From contig NC_136019.1 of assembly GCF_048128805.1 (NCBI RefSeq), positions 14,004,905 through 14,068,904 of the forward strand: DNA of 64,000 nt, read 5' to 3'. The DNA is from Centroberyx gerrardi. Taxonomy: Eukaryota > Chordata > Actinopteri > Beryciformes > Berycidae. The notes beneath the pieces were generated by a model, which did no database searches, had not been told where the DNA came from, and was given only the letters and a program-made list of their open reading frames with translations. Positions 12,288 through 24,959 of the stretch are shown one piece after another. Made by a program: the position numbers and the translations under genes. Position 1 is the stretch's first letter. Each line of letters begins with the position of its first letter.

Positions 12288-12497
12288 AAATAATCCTATT
12301 ACATTATAAATGTATTAGACAGCGTATTACAACTCTCATGCAGAATAATAAAAAATACATGACTAGAAGAGTCACACAGTTTGCTCTCTATACATATCAA
12401 GAGATAAACAAGAGACTCTAAAATCCCTGGAGGGGAATTAAACATCATCACTGGAAATGAAGCAGTATTATGAAGTCAATTTATTTTAAGAGAGATG

Positions 12498-12531
12498 TAA
12501 AAAAAAAAAAAAAAAGGGGGGGGGGGGGGGG
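12498..12531. repeat. A-then-G homopolymer junction
   Basis: A run of about 16 A is followed directly by about 18 G. Unit 1 has only a short G run at the matching place (about 166-171). Exact lengths may be sequencing artefacts. Confidence 0.8.
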
Positions 12532-12897
12532 ATTAAACTTTGTGTCAAGGTATACTGTCCACTTTGAGAATGAATTATACCTGTTTTTCAAAAATCGGCA
12601 CATACCTAGAAGGTGTTAAACAAATGACAGCTCTTTGACCTGCTGGTTAAGTCTTATTTTCTGGTTATTCTAGCAGTTTAACGCATCTGATGTCAAGCAG
12701 ATCAGGGCGGCCTTTCCGCCTGAGCAACCTCTAAAGTCCTAAGGTGCCACAGTCAACAAACTAATGACAATGTCATCCATATCACCGAAAGACCAATAAC
12801 ACTGGATGAAATTAAACAGCTGTCATGTTGGCCTCTGTAAAACGCACCTCTCTACAGCACACATCAACATTTCCGCTCTGTATGATAATTATCACAG

Positions 12898-12923
12898 AAT
12901 TCTGAGATAATTATCTCAGAATT
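12898..12923. repeat. Perfect 26-bp palindrome
   Basis: AATTCTGAGATAATTATCTC continues as the exact reverse complement. A second palindrome with the same AGATAATTATCT core follows near 12961-12978. Similar GAGATAATTATCTC clusters are a common fish repeat. Confidence 0.85.
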
Positions 12924-13607
12924 ACAACATCTTTGCTCATAATTAGGAGATCTTTAATTATGAGATAATTATCTCATTAGCCTAATTCGTAAAAAACTGT
13001 TTTTTTTTCTTCAGGTGAATGCAATACGTTTCCGTATGAAACAATAGCTTATAGGCCTATATGTAAGGTCTTGAAAAGATTGTAGGCTACACATAAACTG
13101 TTGAACGAAATGATATTATTTCATTAAAGCAAGTTTTACCATAAACAGACATCTCAACCACATGGTAGCCTACACTTCTAAAGTAAACAAAGATAAATAT
13201 TGGAGGTTGGTATTTCCCTTAGCTCTTTACAGAAATGAGTGGAAATATGGTGGTGTAAAAATATCAGGGTAAGATTACATAGCCTACTTACAAGCATTTA
13301 GGAGATGGAGGCAAAGAGTGTAAATTACTTTGTCTTTACACAACCGGCGGAGGGTGTCTGGTTTCTAAAGAATGAAAACTGGCCGACGCAGTGGCAGATG
13401 TGGGGTGTGGGGTGTGGAGTGTTGCAATATAGTTTCCGCTGGTAAGCAAGAGGCGTTTCAAAGGCAAAACATTTCGAGGCAAAACATAATTCACATTCTC
13501 ACAGTTTATTTTCCAAGGGGGGCATTTTAAACTCCATATAATATTGCGGGAGGCATGTCACCCCCGGCCCACATGCTTAGGCCTACTACTGCTAGTGCCT
13601 GCTACAT

Positions 13608-13700
13608 TGGTATAAAACTGTCTCAGATGTTGTTTGAGCATCTCATTTGGAACAATGTCTGCATGTCGAGAGGAAAGAGTGGGAGGCGGGGTCGCCAGGT
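13608..13700 (+). repeat. TATA-containing repeat, partial copy 4
   Basis: The core TTGGTATAAAACTGTCTCAG and the following 70 bases match the other copies, with TATAAAA at 13611-13617. The remainder diverges. Confidence 0.45.
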
Positions 13701-13867
13701 CAGGCAAACCATCCCAGAATATCCCTGCCTTATTTTTTTTTATTTAGACTTAGAGTTTGAGTCATAAACAAAGTAAAAGAGAGAGAGAGGAGATAAATCA
13801 GCATTTGTCTTTAAGTCTCTCAAGTAGCAAAATGCAGGAAGAAAACTGATGTGGTTTCTAGTGTGTA

Positions 13868-13868
13868 G

Positions 13869-13951
<83 letters not shown>

Positions 13952-13952
13952 A
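13868..13952. repeat. CT then CA compound microsatellite
   Basis: CT repeats pass into CA repeats; this is the unit 2 counterpart of the tract at 298-371. Confidence 0.9.
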
Positions 13953-14193
13953 AGTTCCCCTCTCAGTTAACTGTCAGTTCTTTGTAAAATATGTGACTCA
14001 TTGAATGTTGAACAAACAGGGTGTGCCATCTGTCAGTACTGTCAAGACATTTGAATTTTGCCTGTAATTGATAGGCAGAAAATCATGTTCTAGCAGTTTA
14101 AAGAGAAAGATCAGTAATGTTCACATATTTCTTATTGTAAGCTATGGTGGGGGATGTCACTTCCCTGAACCGACAGGCAGCATTATGGTTTCT

Positions 14194-14427
14194 CAGTTTA
14201 ACATGTTAATATGCTCCATAAACAAGTTAGTTTAACATGTTAATATGCTCTATAAACAAGACAGTTTAACATGTTAATATGCTCCATAAACAAGTTAGTT
14301 TAACATGTTAATATGCTCTATAAACAAGACAGTTTAACATGTTAATATGCTCCATAAACAAGTTAGTTTAACATGTTAATATGCTCTATAAACAAGACAG
14401 TTTAACATGTTAATATGATACATAAAC
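14194..14427. repeat. 34-bp minisatellite, left block (68-bp higher-order)
   Basis: About seven units of CTNYATAAACAAG plus NAGTTTAACATGTTAATATG. CTCCATAAACAAGTT and CTCTATAAACAAGAC variants alternate, making a 68-bp higher-order repeat. The array is cut by the L2 element and resumes at 17581. Unit 3 has a single unit near 28856-28889. Confidence 0.88.
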
Positions 14428-17400
14428 TTATAGAACTTATAGCCAAAACTCAAGTAATAGCTCAAATCCTTCAAATCTAATATATGTGTGTACCAAACAT
14501 ACTGCCCTTTCTGTTACTGTCCCTAATGTTAAATTCAAGATGGCACTCTTTAATGTTATGTCTCTCACAAATAAGACCTTTTTTATTCAGGATTTTATCA
14601 CTGATTGCAGCCTGCACTTTCTATTTTTAACTGAAACCTGGTTGTCTCCCGAAAACTCTGCTAGCCTAATTGAAGTATCTCCCCCTGGTTTCAATTGTAT
14701 ACAGTCTCCAAGACCAGATAGACGGGGTGTGGGGTCGCTGCTATTTTCCAAATGTTTTTAATTGTTTTAAGGTAGATCTAGGCATTTTTTCCTCATTTGA
14801 ATATCTTGCTATGGAAATGCGCAAGCCAAATGACACCGCAGTATTCATTTTAACAGTCTATCATCCTCCTAAGAACAACACAAACTTTCTAGCCGAGTTG
14901 TCTGAATTCTTGTCCCTTGTCTGTACCAGGTTTGACAATTCAATTATAGTTGGAGACTTCAATTTACATGTAGATCAATATGAAGATTCAAAGGCTATAG
15001 AGTTTCTGAATCTTTTAGACTCTTTTGATTTTATTCAACACATGAAGGAACCTACTCACAAATTTGGCCATACTCTCGATCTAGTACTGGCCAAAGGAAT
15101 TGACACTGACATTTCTGCTGTCATCGATATGACCGTCTCTGGTCATTTCTGTGTCCTGTTCGAAGCAACTATATCCACTACAAAGAAAGAAACAAATCAT
15201 ATTGCTAAGAAGCGCCATCTTGATGCCTATGCAATCGCCAAGTTCTCTGACATTGTGAATCAGCCTGACATGTCTCTCCCTTCTAGCAACTCCATACATG
15301 ATTTTGTCACTAATTTTAATTTTAAGCTTTCTGATGCACTTGATACTGTCGCGCCTGTAAGGGAGAAGAAACTGTCAAGGAAACGACATATGCCCTGGAG
15401 AACCAGGTCCATTTGTGAATTGAAAATAGAATGCAGAAAAGCAGAGCGTTTATGGAGAAAACACAAACTCACAGTTCACTGACATCTATAAAGACCTCAC
15501 TGTTAGATACAATAAAGCAGTGCGTGTAGAGAGACAAACTCATTTCTCAAATATTATTGCAACAAACTCAGGAAACTAGGAAACTATAGATAGCCTGTTA
15601 AACCCATGCACAGCTTCAGACATAGTTGATCAGGCCTCCCCCTACAGATGTGAGGAGTTTGCCCATTTTTTCAAAGAGAAGATCAGAAATATTTGGTGCA
15701 ACATTCAACATAACACTAAAACCTCCTCAACTGGTAATAAACTACCTCATCAAACCACCTCTCCACCACATCTAATGATTAGTTTTGACCCAGTAAACGA
15801 GGTTGCCCTACGCAAAATTGTTTTAGGTATGAAACCCACCACTTGTTCTCTAGATCCTATTCCATCCACCCTTTTCAAGAACACCTATGACAAACTGTTC
15901 CCATCTGTGCTCCAGATTGTCAACTCCTCGCTAGAATGTGATATTTTCCCAACTCCTTTTAAGACTGCTATAGTTAGACCTGTACTAAAGAAACCAAACC
16001 TGGACTCTGTTGCTCATAGTAATTACCGCCCCATCTCTAATCTACCCTTTTTGAGTAAAGTCCTGGAGAAAGTGGTTTTCAATCAGTTACATAAACATCT
16101 TTCTGAAAATGACATTTTAGAGACATTTCAATCCGGCTTCAGGGCAAACCACAGCACTGAGACAGCCCTCGTTAAAGTCCTAGATGATCTTAGATTAAAT
16201 GCAGATGCTGGCTCTGTATCAGTTCTTGTCCTCCTAGACCTGAGCGCCGCATTCGACACTATTGACCACAACATTTTATTAGATCGTCTCAAGAAACGGG
16301 TTGGTCTCTCTGGCACAGCTATTAAATGGTTTCACTCTTATGTCACTGGACGAAGATTTTATGTAAAAACTGGAGAACATGTCTCTAAACCAGTTGATGT
16401 TGATTATGGTGTGGCCCAAGGAAGCGTCTTAGGACCTGTGTTATTTTCACTGTACAATGCTTCCACTAGGAACCATCATCCGGCAGCACGGTGTGAATTT
16501 TCACACCTATGCTGATGATACACAGCTGTATGTGTCTGTGAGGCCAGATGACCCTGATATCCTCACTAGTCTGGTTGACTGTGTCTCAGCCATTAACGAA
16601 TGGATGAGTAACAACTTTTTAAAGCTAAACGAAGGGAAGACAGACATTCTTTTAGTTGGTCCTGAATCAAAAACGGATTTTATTCAAGCCAACTGGGAAA
16701 ACTGGCCATACAAACAAAAACAGAAGTGAAAAACCTGGGTGCTATTTTAGTCTCAGATCTTAATTTTAAAGCTCATTTTAATTCCTTGACTAGAACTGCC
16801 TTTTTCCACTTGAGAAACAGCCAAGGTGAGACCCCTTTTAAGACAGCAGGATGCCGAAAATCTTGTGCATGCTTTTGTTTCCAGCCGCCTTGATTACTGC
16901 AATGCTCTATATACTGGTCTCCCAAAGGCAGCAATTACTAGAGTACAAACTATACAAAACACTGCTGCCAGGGTCTTAACTAAGACCAAAAAAAGCGATC
17001 ACATAACTCCTGTATTACGTGATCTGCACTGGCCCATATCTTTTAGAATAGATTTTAAAATACTTCTTGTAGTCTTTAAGGCACTAAATGGTTTAGCACC
17101 TTCTTATATTTCACACAGTTTATCGTTCTATGTCCCTACATAAGCCCTCAGGTCCTCAGATGCCTGTCTCTTAAACATTCCCAAGGTCAGCAAGAAAATT
17201 GGAGAGGCTGCTTTCTCCCACTATGCCCCGAAACTGTGGAATAGCTTACCTTTAGGTATTACAGTGGCAAACTCACTCCATATTTTTAAACAAAAATTGA
17301 AAACATACTTGTTTACCTTAGCTTACAAATAGTAATACTGCCTACTTTTGCTTTGCCAATTTTATTGTTTCTTTGATGTGATTTCTCTGTACATCCTGTT

Positions 17401-17580
17401 CTCACTCCCCATTCTCCCTGTTTTTTTGTTTTTTTGTTTTTTTTTCTTCAATACATTGACTGGATACTATGTCACTTTTATCTGTTTTCTTTTGCCATCC
17501 TGTAAAGCACTTTGAGCTACAGTCCTTGTATGAAAGGCGCTCTATAAATAAAATTCATTATCATTATCATTATCATTATC
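14428..17580 (+). mobile_element. L2-clade non-LTR retrotransposon, nearly full coding span, defective
   Basis: Apurinic endonuclease motifs are FLTETWLS (14620s) and VGDFNLHVD (about 14950), with SGHF where SDHF is usual. Reverse transcriptase motifs follow: NYRPISNLPFLSKVLEK, GFRANHSTETAL, LDLSAAFDTIDHNILLDRL, GVAQGSVLGPVLFSLY and YADDTQLYVSV. The thumb pattern QNTAARVLTKT lies near 16960. Frames are broken at least near 14760, 15480-15770, 16510 and 16730, so it is inactive. The 3' end has the CTCTATAAATAAAATTCATT tail and ATTATC microsatellite typical of L2/CR1 elements. It interrupts a minisatellite. Confidence 0.9.
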
Positions 17581-17757
17581 ATAAACAAGTCAGTTTAACA
17601 TGTTAATATGCTACATAAACAAGTCAGTTTAACATGTTAATATGCTACATAAACAAGTCAGTTTAACATGTTAATATGCTACATAAACAAGTCAGTTTAA
17701 CATGTTAATATGCTACATAAACAAGTCAGTTTAACATGTTAATATGCAACATAAACA
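17581..17757. repeat. 34-bp minisatellite, right block
   Basis: Five near-identical units of CTACATAAACAAGTCAG plus TTTAACATGTTAATATG, homogeneous unlike the left block across the L2 element. Confidence 0.9.
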
Positions 17758-18649
17758 CATCTCTGCTTTGGTTAGGATAGAGCATTTTCTCTTCCTATAA
17801 GAGAAGCTTTTTACACAGTTAGGCTTTTGTGCCCTCTAACCCATCTCTGAATTTTTCTTACACTGACTTGGAAATCCAGTCCCAACTTCATCAAGGTAAT
17901 CATGTTAGACCTTTTAGAGAAAGTTACTGACCTCTGCTGGTCATGTGAAAACCATCTAGGTACATTGGTGTGTATGTATTATAACTCAGACAACTGAGAT
18001 TTTATGAGCAAATAATCACCATGAGCTCCTTAATAAGTTTGGTTAGTATTCAATCTGATATGATTAGTGTTGCATGTGAGATGCAGTCTGCAAAACTGTT
18101 TGTGCTGACAAAAGACATGCAGGTCAGGTCAAATGAAGACTCTAAACTGCCCCCGTGTATGTATATGATGTGTATGTATATATGATGTAGTATGTACAGT
18201 ATATAACATGTACTGTATATGATGCGTAAAGCCCTTTGAGACATGCTTGTGATAAAGGGCTATATAAATAAACAAGACTAGACTAAACAAGACTAGATAT
18301 TCACTGAAACCTAAACTAATGTATTTTAGGCTGGCTAAAACTAATTTCCTATCTTCCCTTCTCTTTGTAAAGAAAGTCAAACATTTCTCACATTCTGAGT
18401 TTTCAAAATAATTGCAGCATTTACAGCTCCAATGGCACTTAACAGAATTCTAGGATGTTCAGTAATAAGATGAGAAATGTACTTTTCTCCTATAACTATG
18501 TCATATTAAAATCTGTCATCTAACCATTCATACGTAAAAAAAAAAAAAATAAGACATGAAGCTTACTCTCCCATTTTCATTCATTCATTCAGCTTTTCTC
18601 ACAATATATACATAACACTGAATAATGTTTTCATTCTAAATAGTTGTCC

Positions 18650-18720
18650 CCCACCAAAGGGGGGACTATGGATCGGTCTCCGTCCGTTAGTTCGTTCGTT
18701 AGTTAGTCACACTGTAACGT
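18650..18720. repeat. Dispersed fish repeat piece with TTCGTTCGTTAG tract
   Basis: The GGGGGACTATGGATCGGTCT and CCGTCCGTTAGTTCGTTCGT stretches resemble a common dispersed teleost repeat. The rest of 17760-19950 is unit 2 flanking DNA with no gene seen. Confidence 0.35.
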
Positions 18721-19447
18721 TGACTTTGTGCCGCTAGGGGGCAGCACTGACAATGAATGGGGACTCAGTGGTAAAGCAATACAGTTAAAGACATCAGACT
18801 GGGTTGATGTGTTGAAGTGAGAGTCAATGGAGAATTTCTGGACAAACCTCTAACCACAAGACACTGTAGTTATTGTACAGTTGTTGGACTGTTGTACTGT
18901 TAATGCACTCAGCACTGCACTACCACTGTGCCGTCAGTGTTGACTACTTATATCATATTACCACTTATCTACTGTGCAATACCATATATCACTTATCATT
19001 TAGCATTCATATTATTCATAACACTCACACTCCTGGTGTTGTCCGGACACATAGCCAGAATAAGACCTGAAGTACAGCGAGCTTGTCTTCAAAATTAAAG
19101 CGCAAAGTTTGTCATGTTTGAAAAAAGAGAAAGTATTGGTGTGAAAAGTAACAAATCCTTACGTTATACTGTGAAAATGATATTTAGGAAAGCAAGACAT
19201 ACATTTTGATTCACAACAGATTCCCTCTTAAATGTGTTACACATTACATTCTTAAATTGCCTATTCAGAACAACACCCTTCCTCTTTATTAGGCCTAAAA
19301 CTAGAGAATTTGTCTCAAAAACTCATAGAACATGTTAGATGATAAATTTATGTATTTATTCATGTATGCACACACTGTTATTTGAAGTGCACTATTATTT
19401 TAACATGGACTATTACAAATGAAAAAAGTTTGAAAAAATTTAGTTTC

Positions 19448-19465
19448 TTAGGGTTAGGGTTAGGG
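19448..19465. repeat. Interstitial telomere-like (TTAGGG)3
   Basis: Three exact TTAGGG units sit in an indel relative to unit 1 (about 6090-6105). Confidence 0.85.
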
Positions 19466-19991
19466 ATTCATGATTTTCAATAAGCAATGCATTACATTGT
19501 ATATGGCCTACAGACTGACCAGTCATATATGATTAAAAATACTGTTGTATAAAAACATGACTAATACAGTAACACATATTACAGATAATCTCTTACTACA
19601 GCAAAATGGATTACTGCAGTTTCCTTACAGGACATGAATTAAACATCTTAAATCATATCTTAAATCACACTGTTTTCACAGTGGCACTTTCACAAGAGCA
19701 GTTAGAGATATTTCTAATTCAGGCCCGTAGATGGTGCTACAGGCCAAACAAAACAATTAGAAAGCGTCACCATATATATGCAAAACTTTATGAGATTGAA
19801 TATTTACAGATAAGCATTAATTACTGCCAGTGTACCATCCAATATGCAGTTTTCCTGCACTATGTTGTTGGAGTCTTACAGTGTGAACAGTGGGACATGT
19901 TAATAACAATTCCATCAAAATTTCTCATGTGATTTGTCTCTGACTGGGTACTGGACTCTTGACTAATTTCTGAAAGTGCTTTGAGTCCACC

Positions 19992-22900
19992 TCACTTCAA
20001 GTCACTGAGTCCAGACTCTTGAACTGGGACACTGAGGCTTCCCTCAAGGTTTGCTGGCTTCATTACAGCACCGGTGATGTCTTCTTTTTTGAACATTTTT
20101 TTCAGGGTGGGCCTTGAATTCCAGCCTTGTTTTTTGGCAAACGTGTAAACACATCTGAAGAGATCAGGAAATACCAACATCAGATCAATGTTGGCTGCAT
20201 CCTCAGCACTGCAAACAGAGAAATAAATTATTATTCCCAAGTAATGAACATTCAATTCACCAATCCCTGACAGTAGTCTACTTTGTGGATGACCCCAGTT
20301 GATTGGTTACCTTGTGTCTTGTCCTACAGTATTTGCTGCATAAGTCTCTGTTCTGACTTTTGTTTGTGGTGTAAGTTATCTGGTAACTATTGCTAAACCA
20401 ATTAATAATAATAATAATACTAATACCACTACTACAAGTTTACACAAGGTGGGTGTGATATGGACTCTTGTTAGGGTAAGGGGTGGAGGAAGTGTAAGGT
20501 TATAGCAACAAACCAATAAAGTGGAGCAACAGTGGAAAGAAAAACATTAAATAAATGCGCAGTGATTTAAAAGATGACACCAATTCCGCCTGCCTGAGCT
20601 CCTCCAGGAGACCGCTCCAAAGAGGAGGTCCGGACAAAGGCCTGGTCTACTTTGGTCTAGATTAACGACTAGAAGTCCCCTGTCCAGGGATCTAATATTG
20701 CACTTTGACTCATAAGGGGATACAAGGTCAGAGATATAACTTGGGGTAAAACCTATCTGTGCTTTAATAGTGATTAGCAAATAGAGATGGAAATACAGTT
20801 TGACTTGGTGGTATGGTTCTACTCTTGGGGATGCTTCCTGCTGCAGTAATACAGTATAACAGCATAGTAATACATAGCATGATAAGTAAGATGCAGGGAA
20901 CATTGCAAATAACCCCCATGGGAATGAACTTAGAAATAAAGACCCTCCAGGGAGCATACAAACAGAGCAGAACCACAGTAGGTGGAGGCTGGGGTGGAGG
21001 AGGCTCTTGCAAATAGCAGCAGCCGTAACAGCGGGTGTGAAATACTGCTCTTTCTGAACTGTCTTGTGAAAAAGTTTGAGACATGCAACACTTTATGTCA
21101 GCAAGGCTTTAAAAGTTGCATGGCTATCTGAATTTCTAGATTTCAGGGTATAGCTGCGTATTACCAGCATAGCAATAGAAACCGATATTGTCTATGGATA
21201 ATGTATGAATCATTTGCTGCATTAATGAGGGCAACCTCTGTGCTGTGCATTGTTCTTAAACCAGATTGAAATGTCTCAGATATATGTCAAAAGAATGGAC
21301 CAAAAAAGAAAAAAGTATAATTTCAGAATTTACAAATGAATAAGGATGGCTGTCCTGTGACATTTGAAGGTCCTGTATCATTTTAACCTCAGTCTAACTT
21401 ACTAGTGCTCATGGAGGTTGCGTATGAAGCGCAGTAATCCCAGTGTGTTGTCAGGGTAGCTCTTCTTCGTCTTCTTGCCATCCATCTTCTGGACCAACTC
21501 TGGAGGCAACTGGAAAACCAACAAAATTACTGATAAAGTGGCTTCCACAGAAATAGAAGTGCAGCAACAGTTACGTCGCAGTTACCTTGTTTTTCCACTG
21601 ACTGAAGAATCCATTTTGGTCCAGTTCACAGATTAGTGTCTGGTCAGCTTCTTCATATTTTGCCACCTCCGCCTGATTACCAATCTTTCTCAAGTATTCT
21701 ACTCTCCTGAAACAGAGTTGTACTTTAGGCTACATGATTTACAGAACGAACATAACGTAAAACAAATCGGTGGAATTTTGTCATATCATATTGATCAAAA
21801 AATGGTGTTGTAAATAAGCCATGGAAATATGTATACGAAAACAATGAAAGAACAGCCAAGGTAGCATCAAAACTGCATGAAAAAGGCTTGACTTTAAATA
21901 ATTTTCATTTACATGTCTCATTACAGAGTGAGCAATCGATGTGTTGAACAGACATGCTTTGGGTAGTTTTGGAGGTTATTTTTCAAGTGTCCACTGGCCC
22001 TACAGAACTGCATTGAACAGCCATGTATGCTAGCAAGCAGGATATAATAGTGAAGCAAATTACAGGACTTTGGTCAGAATCAATTGGTGTGATGGAAAAT
22101 ATGCTTCTATCTCACCTTTCATTGGACCAGAAGAAGGGATGAGCCAAACATTCCTCCACAGTAGGTCTCTTCTTTGGTTCTCCATTGATCATGTCCTCAA
22201 TGAGATCCTTTGCAACCACATCTTGAACATGTTCCAGACTGTAGTTCTCTTCATCAATGTTGTACTCACATTTATAGGATTTGCCAAATGGATGGTGTCC
22301 TCCAGAGAGGATGTAATAGATCAACATCCCTGCCACCTTAAGAATTGGCATAACAATTTAGTAATTACAGAATGATTTTTTACCCAGTCATCAATTAAAT
22401 GGCTCCAACAGAAAAAAAAAACTAACCTGTATATCAGTGCTCGACTTGTATGGTATATCAGCATCTTCTGTCAAAGTCTCTTTGGCCATCCAGCATCTCG
22501 TTCCTGCACTTCTTGTGTGTAAAGTTGTTTGTCCTTCAGGTAATCGTCGGCTTATGCCAAAATCTGATAATCTTGCCCTCCTCTTAACATCTGCAGGACA
22601 AATGGCATAGACAGTAAATTATGTTATACATTGACCAAAATTAATTCCAATATTGGTGTATACTTTTAAAATTTCAGACAGTGAATTGCATGTTTACTAA
22701 TTTCTTACCAATCAAGACATTCTGGGGTTTGAGATCCCGGTGGAGAATCTGAGGATTTTGACGATGAAGCACACTTAAACTATGGAGAACCTGATGCACA
22801 AGTTCTCTCCACATTTCAGAGAGACTGTCTTTTGGAAATTCACGGCTGATATATTCTTCCAGGGTGTATTCACATAGCTGAAGAATAAGGTAACCAAAGT

Positions 22901-24668
22901 TCTCATCCTCTGTAAAGTCAATGTATCGTACAATGGATGAATCATCAAGCTCTGGAAGCCGTAAAAATCCTTCCTCATTCTTCAGCACCTGATAGCTGAA
23001 TTTAGACATTCTCTTAACTGCGACTTCAGTGCCGTCACTTCTCAGCCCCAAGAAGACTTCAGTTCCATCACTTCCCTTTGCTATGTGGAATTCCGCATCT
23101 TTCACATACATGATGCTTCCAACTCTGGTTACTTTACTTTCATCAGTGTTAACAAGCTTCTCTAATTTTTCGCTCCACCTCTCACTGATTTTATGCCATT
23201 TCTGTGGTTTTGGTGATGGACCAGTGTTGGGGAGGAATGGCTTAACATTTGAACTTTGAACAGAATCCGAAACATGAACTGCTGTTGGGACACTTGCAGC
23301 AGAGCAAACTTCATCATTTGGCTCCTCTGGCTTTTTTGGCTTTTTCGTCTTTTTCTTCTTCTTTTTCTTGGATCCCGGTAACGCTTTACTGGTTGGTGTA
23401 GAATCTTCACATTCTGAGTTTGGTTTGTTTAAATTAATTTGCAATCCTCTAATGATTTCTTTCAGGCTGTTATTACTTTGCATATCTACAGATGCAAGTA
23501 TATCCTCAGGCACTGAAGTTATTCCCTTTGATGTAAAGATGTCAGCTGCATGTTCAGATGAAAGCAAGTTTGCAAGTATGCCATATGTGTAGACTCTCAC
23601 ATCAGAGGTGTATTCTTTCTCCACAAAAGGAGCGATTGCTGTGCATAATTTCTCAAGGAAAATCTGATTCCATCCATTTTTGACTTCTGTTTTCTGTGTA
23701 ATCACATAGATTGTTTCCAGAATAGCTTTCAGTACATCAGGACTTCGTCTTGAGGAAAGTCTCTCCAGGAGTTGGGGGATCATACCCAGTGATATCTCAT
23801 TTGGTATCTCTCTCATTGTGCAGAAAACTGATTGTAGACTTTGAACAACTGAAGATGTGAAATTTTCCTCTGGAATGTTTGGAAAGCGTTTGACTGCATC
23901 CGCAATGTAGGAGTTCAGATTTCCTGTGTCCTTCAGCCATATGATACTTCTCTGACGGCATTGTTCGGCATTTGGCCCAGTAACAGTAAAGAGTACTTCA
24001 CTTATGGTCAGATGGGTCTGAGGATCCTCCTGCAGCATGTGGCTGTCAAACATCTTGAAAACTTCTTGTGGTGTTTTCTCTCGTACAGCAATTTCCAGAT
24101 CGACAAAATGTTTTATTTTGGAACAGAATGCATTACCTTTTAATGCAAGGTTATGTATCACTTTGGATATTTTTTTATTGGTTTCAAGATCTTGAGGTTG
24201 TAGCATAAGGAATAGTGTTACCTTTGCACCAGCACAGATTAGCTCTTTCATGATATCGTCTCTGTCATGGATGGCAGCAGTATGCAGTGGTGTCCACCTC
24301 TGTAGGATGGGATTATCCACTCCATTTGGATTAGCTTTTGCTTCAAGCAATTTCCCCACAAAAACAATTGGAGCTTTGGATAATGAGGCATAATGCAAAG
24401 GTGTCCACTTATTATTGGAAGCCTGGTTTGGGTCTGCACCCTGACGTAGCAAGAAATTACAAATATCCTCCTTGTGATTCACAACAGCAGCAATCAAAGG
24501 GGAAATGTCATCATTCACCTCTTTGCATGGGTAAAGTCCATTAATGTCATTGGCCTTTAATGATTTCTTGAGCTTATTGAGTTTGTTGTCAATTATACAC
24601 TGTATTATAGGATGTGTTTCTCTTGGGATTGGGACTGTAGTCACTTGAAACTGTTGGAAGTATTCCAT
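19992..24668 (-). CDS. Ankyrin-kinase-KEN protein, RNase L/IRE1-like, intact copy B
   Basis: Six coding exons read continuously with GT-AG junctions: 24668-22709, 22590-22427, 22336-22116, 21706-21586, 21509-21403, 20208-19992, giving 929 aa. An acceptor at 24687/24686 lies 18 nt before the ATG, so a non-coding 5' exon exists upstream. Layout: about four ankyrin repeats (residues 16-155), an uncharacterised helical region (160-415), a Lys-rich linker (434-446), a kinase domain (about 515-780) with Lys552 in VAVKRM, HRD 643-645 and DFG 663-665, then a KEN domain (783 to about 905) with Trp819 and the loop R852-N853-L-H-E-H857-Y. The activation segment ends AKE rather than APE. Family knowledge: IRE1 and RNase L use kinase-driven dimerisation to activate KEN-domain RNA cleavage. 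RNase L has nine ankyrin repeats sensing 2-5A; only about four are visible here, so the ligand is unknown. A conserved AATAAA on the gene strand lies at 19360-19355. An antiviral or stress role is inferred. Confidence 0.88.
20600..20775 (-). mobile_element. L2-like LINE fragment in intron 5 of copy B
   Basis: The minus strand carries [19 protein letters not shown] and DRGLLVVN, the same fragment as in copy A but shorter. Confidence 0.6.
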
Positions 24669-24959
24669 TTCATCACTTCAGAATAACTGTGGGGTGACAA
24701 AATTATGAGGTCAGTGTAACATTTGGTGCCTTTTGAAACTTTAAACTAGCCCAGTTATGCAGCTACTGACAGAAAGAGTTTTGCCACTGTGGCCGCTATT
24801 GATAGATGATTTTGATTACTTATCAATATCCATTTGTGAGGCTAACATGTCCAAAACTGTCCAAAGTCTGTCTTTGTATGGTTCTGCTTGAACATACTGG
24901 CAGGATGATATGGGCAAATAATAGTAGAAAAAAAACGTAATGAAGTAATATTCATGTGC

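Noticed and set aside
12888..12978. Regulatory operator from the AGATAATTATCT palindromes
   Set aside because: Such A/T palindrome clusters are common dispersed fish repeats; no gene nearby.
14194..14427. CRISPR-like array
   Set aside because: Units are directly contiguous with no unique spacers and the genome is eukaryotic; it is a minisatellite.
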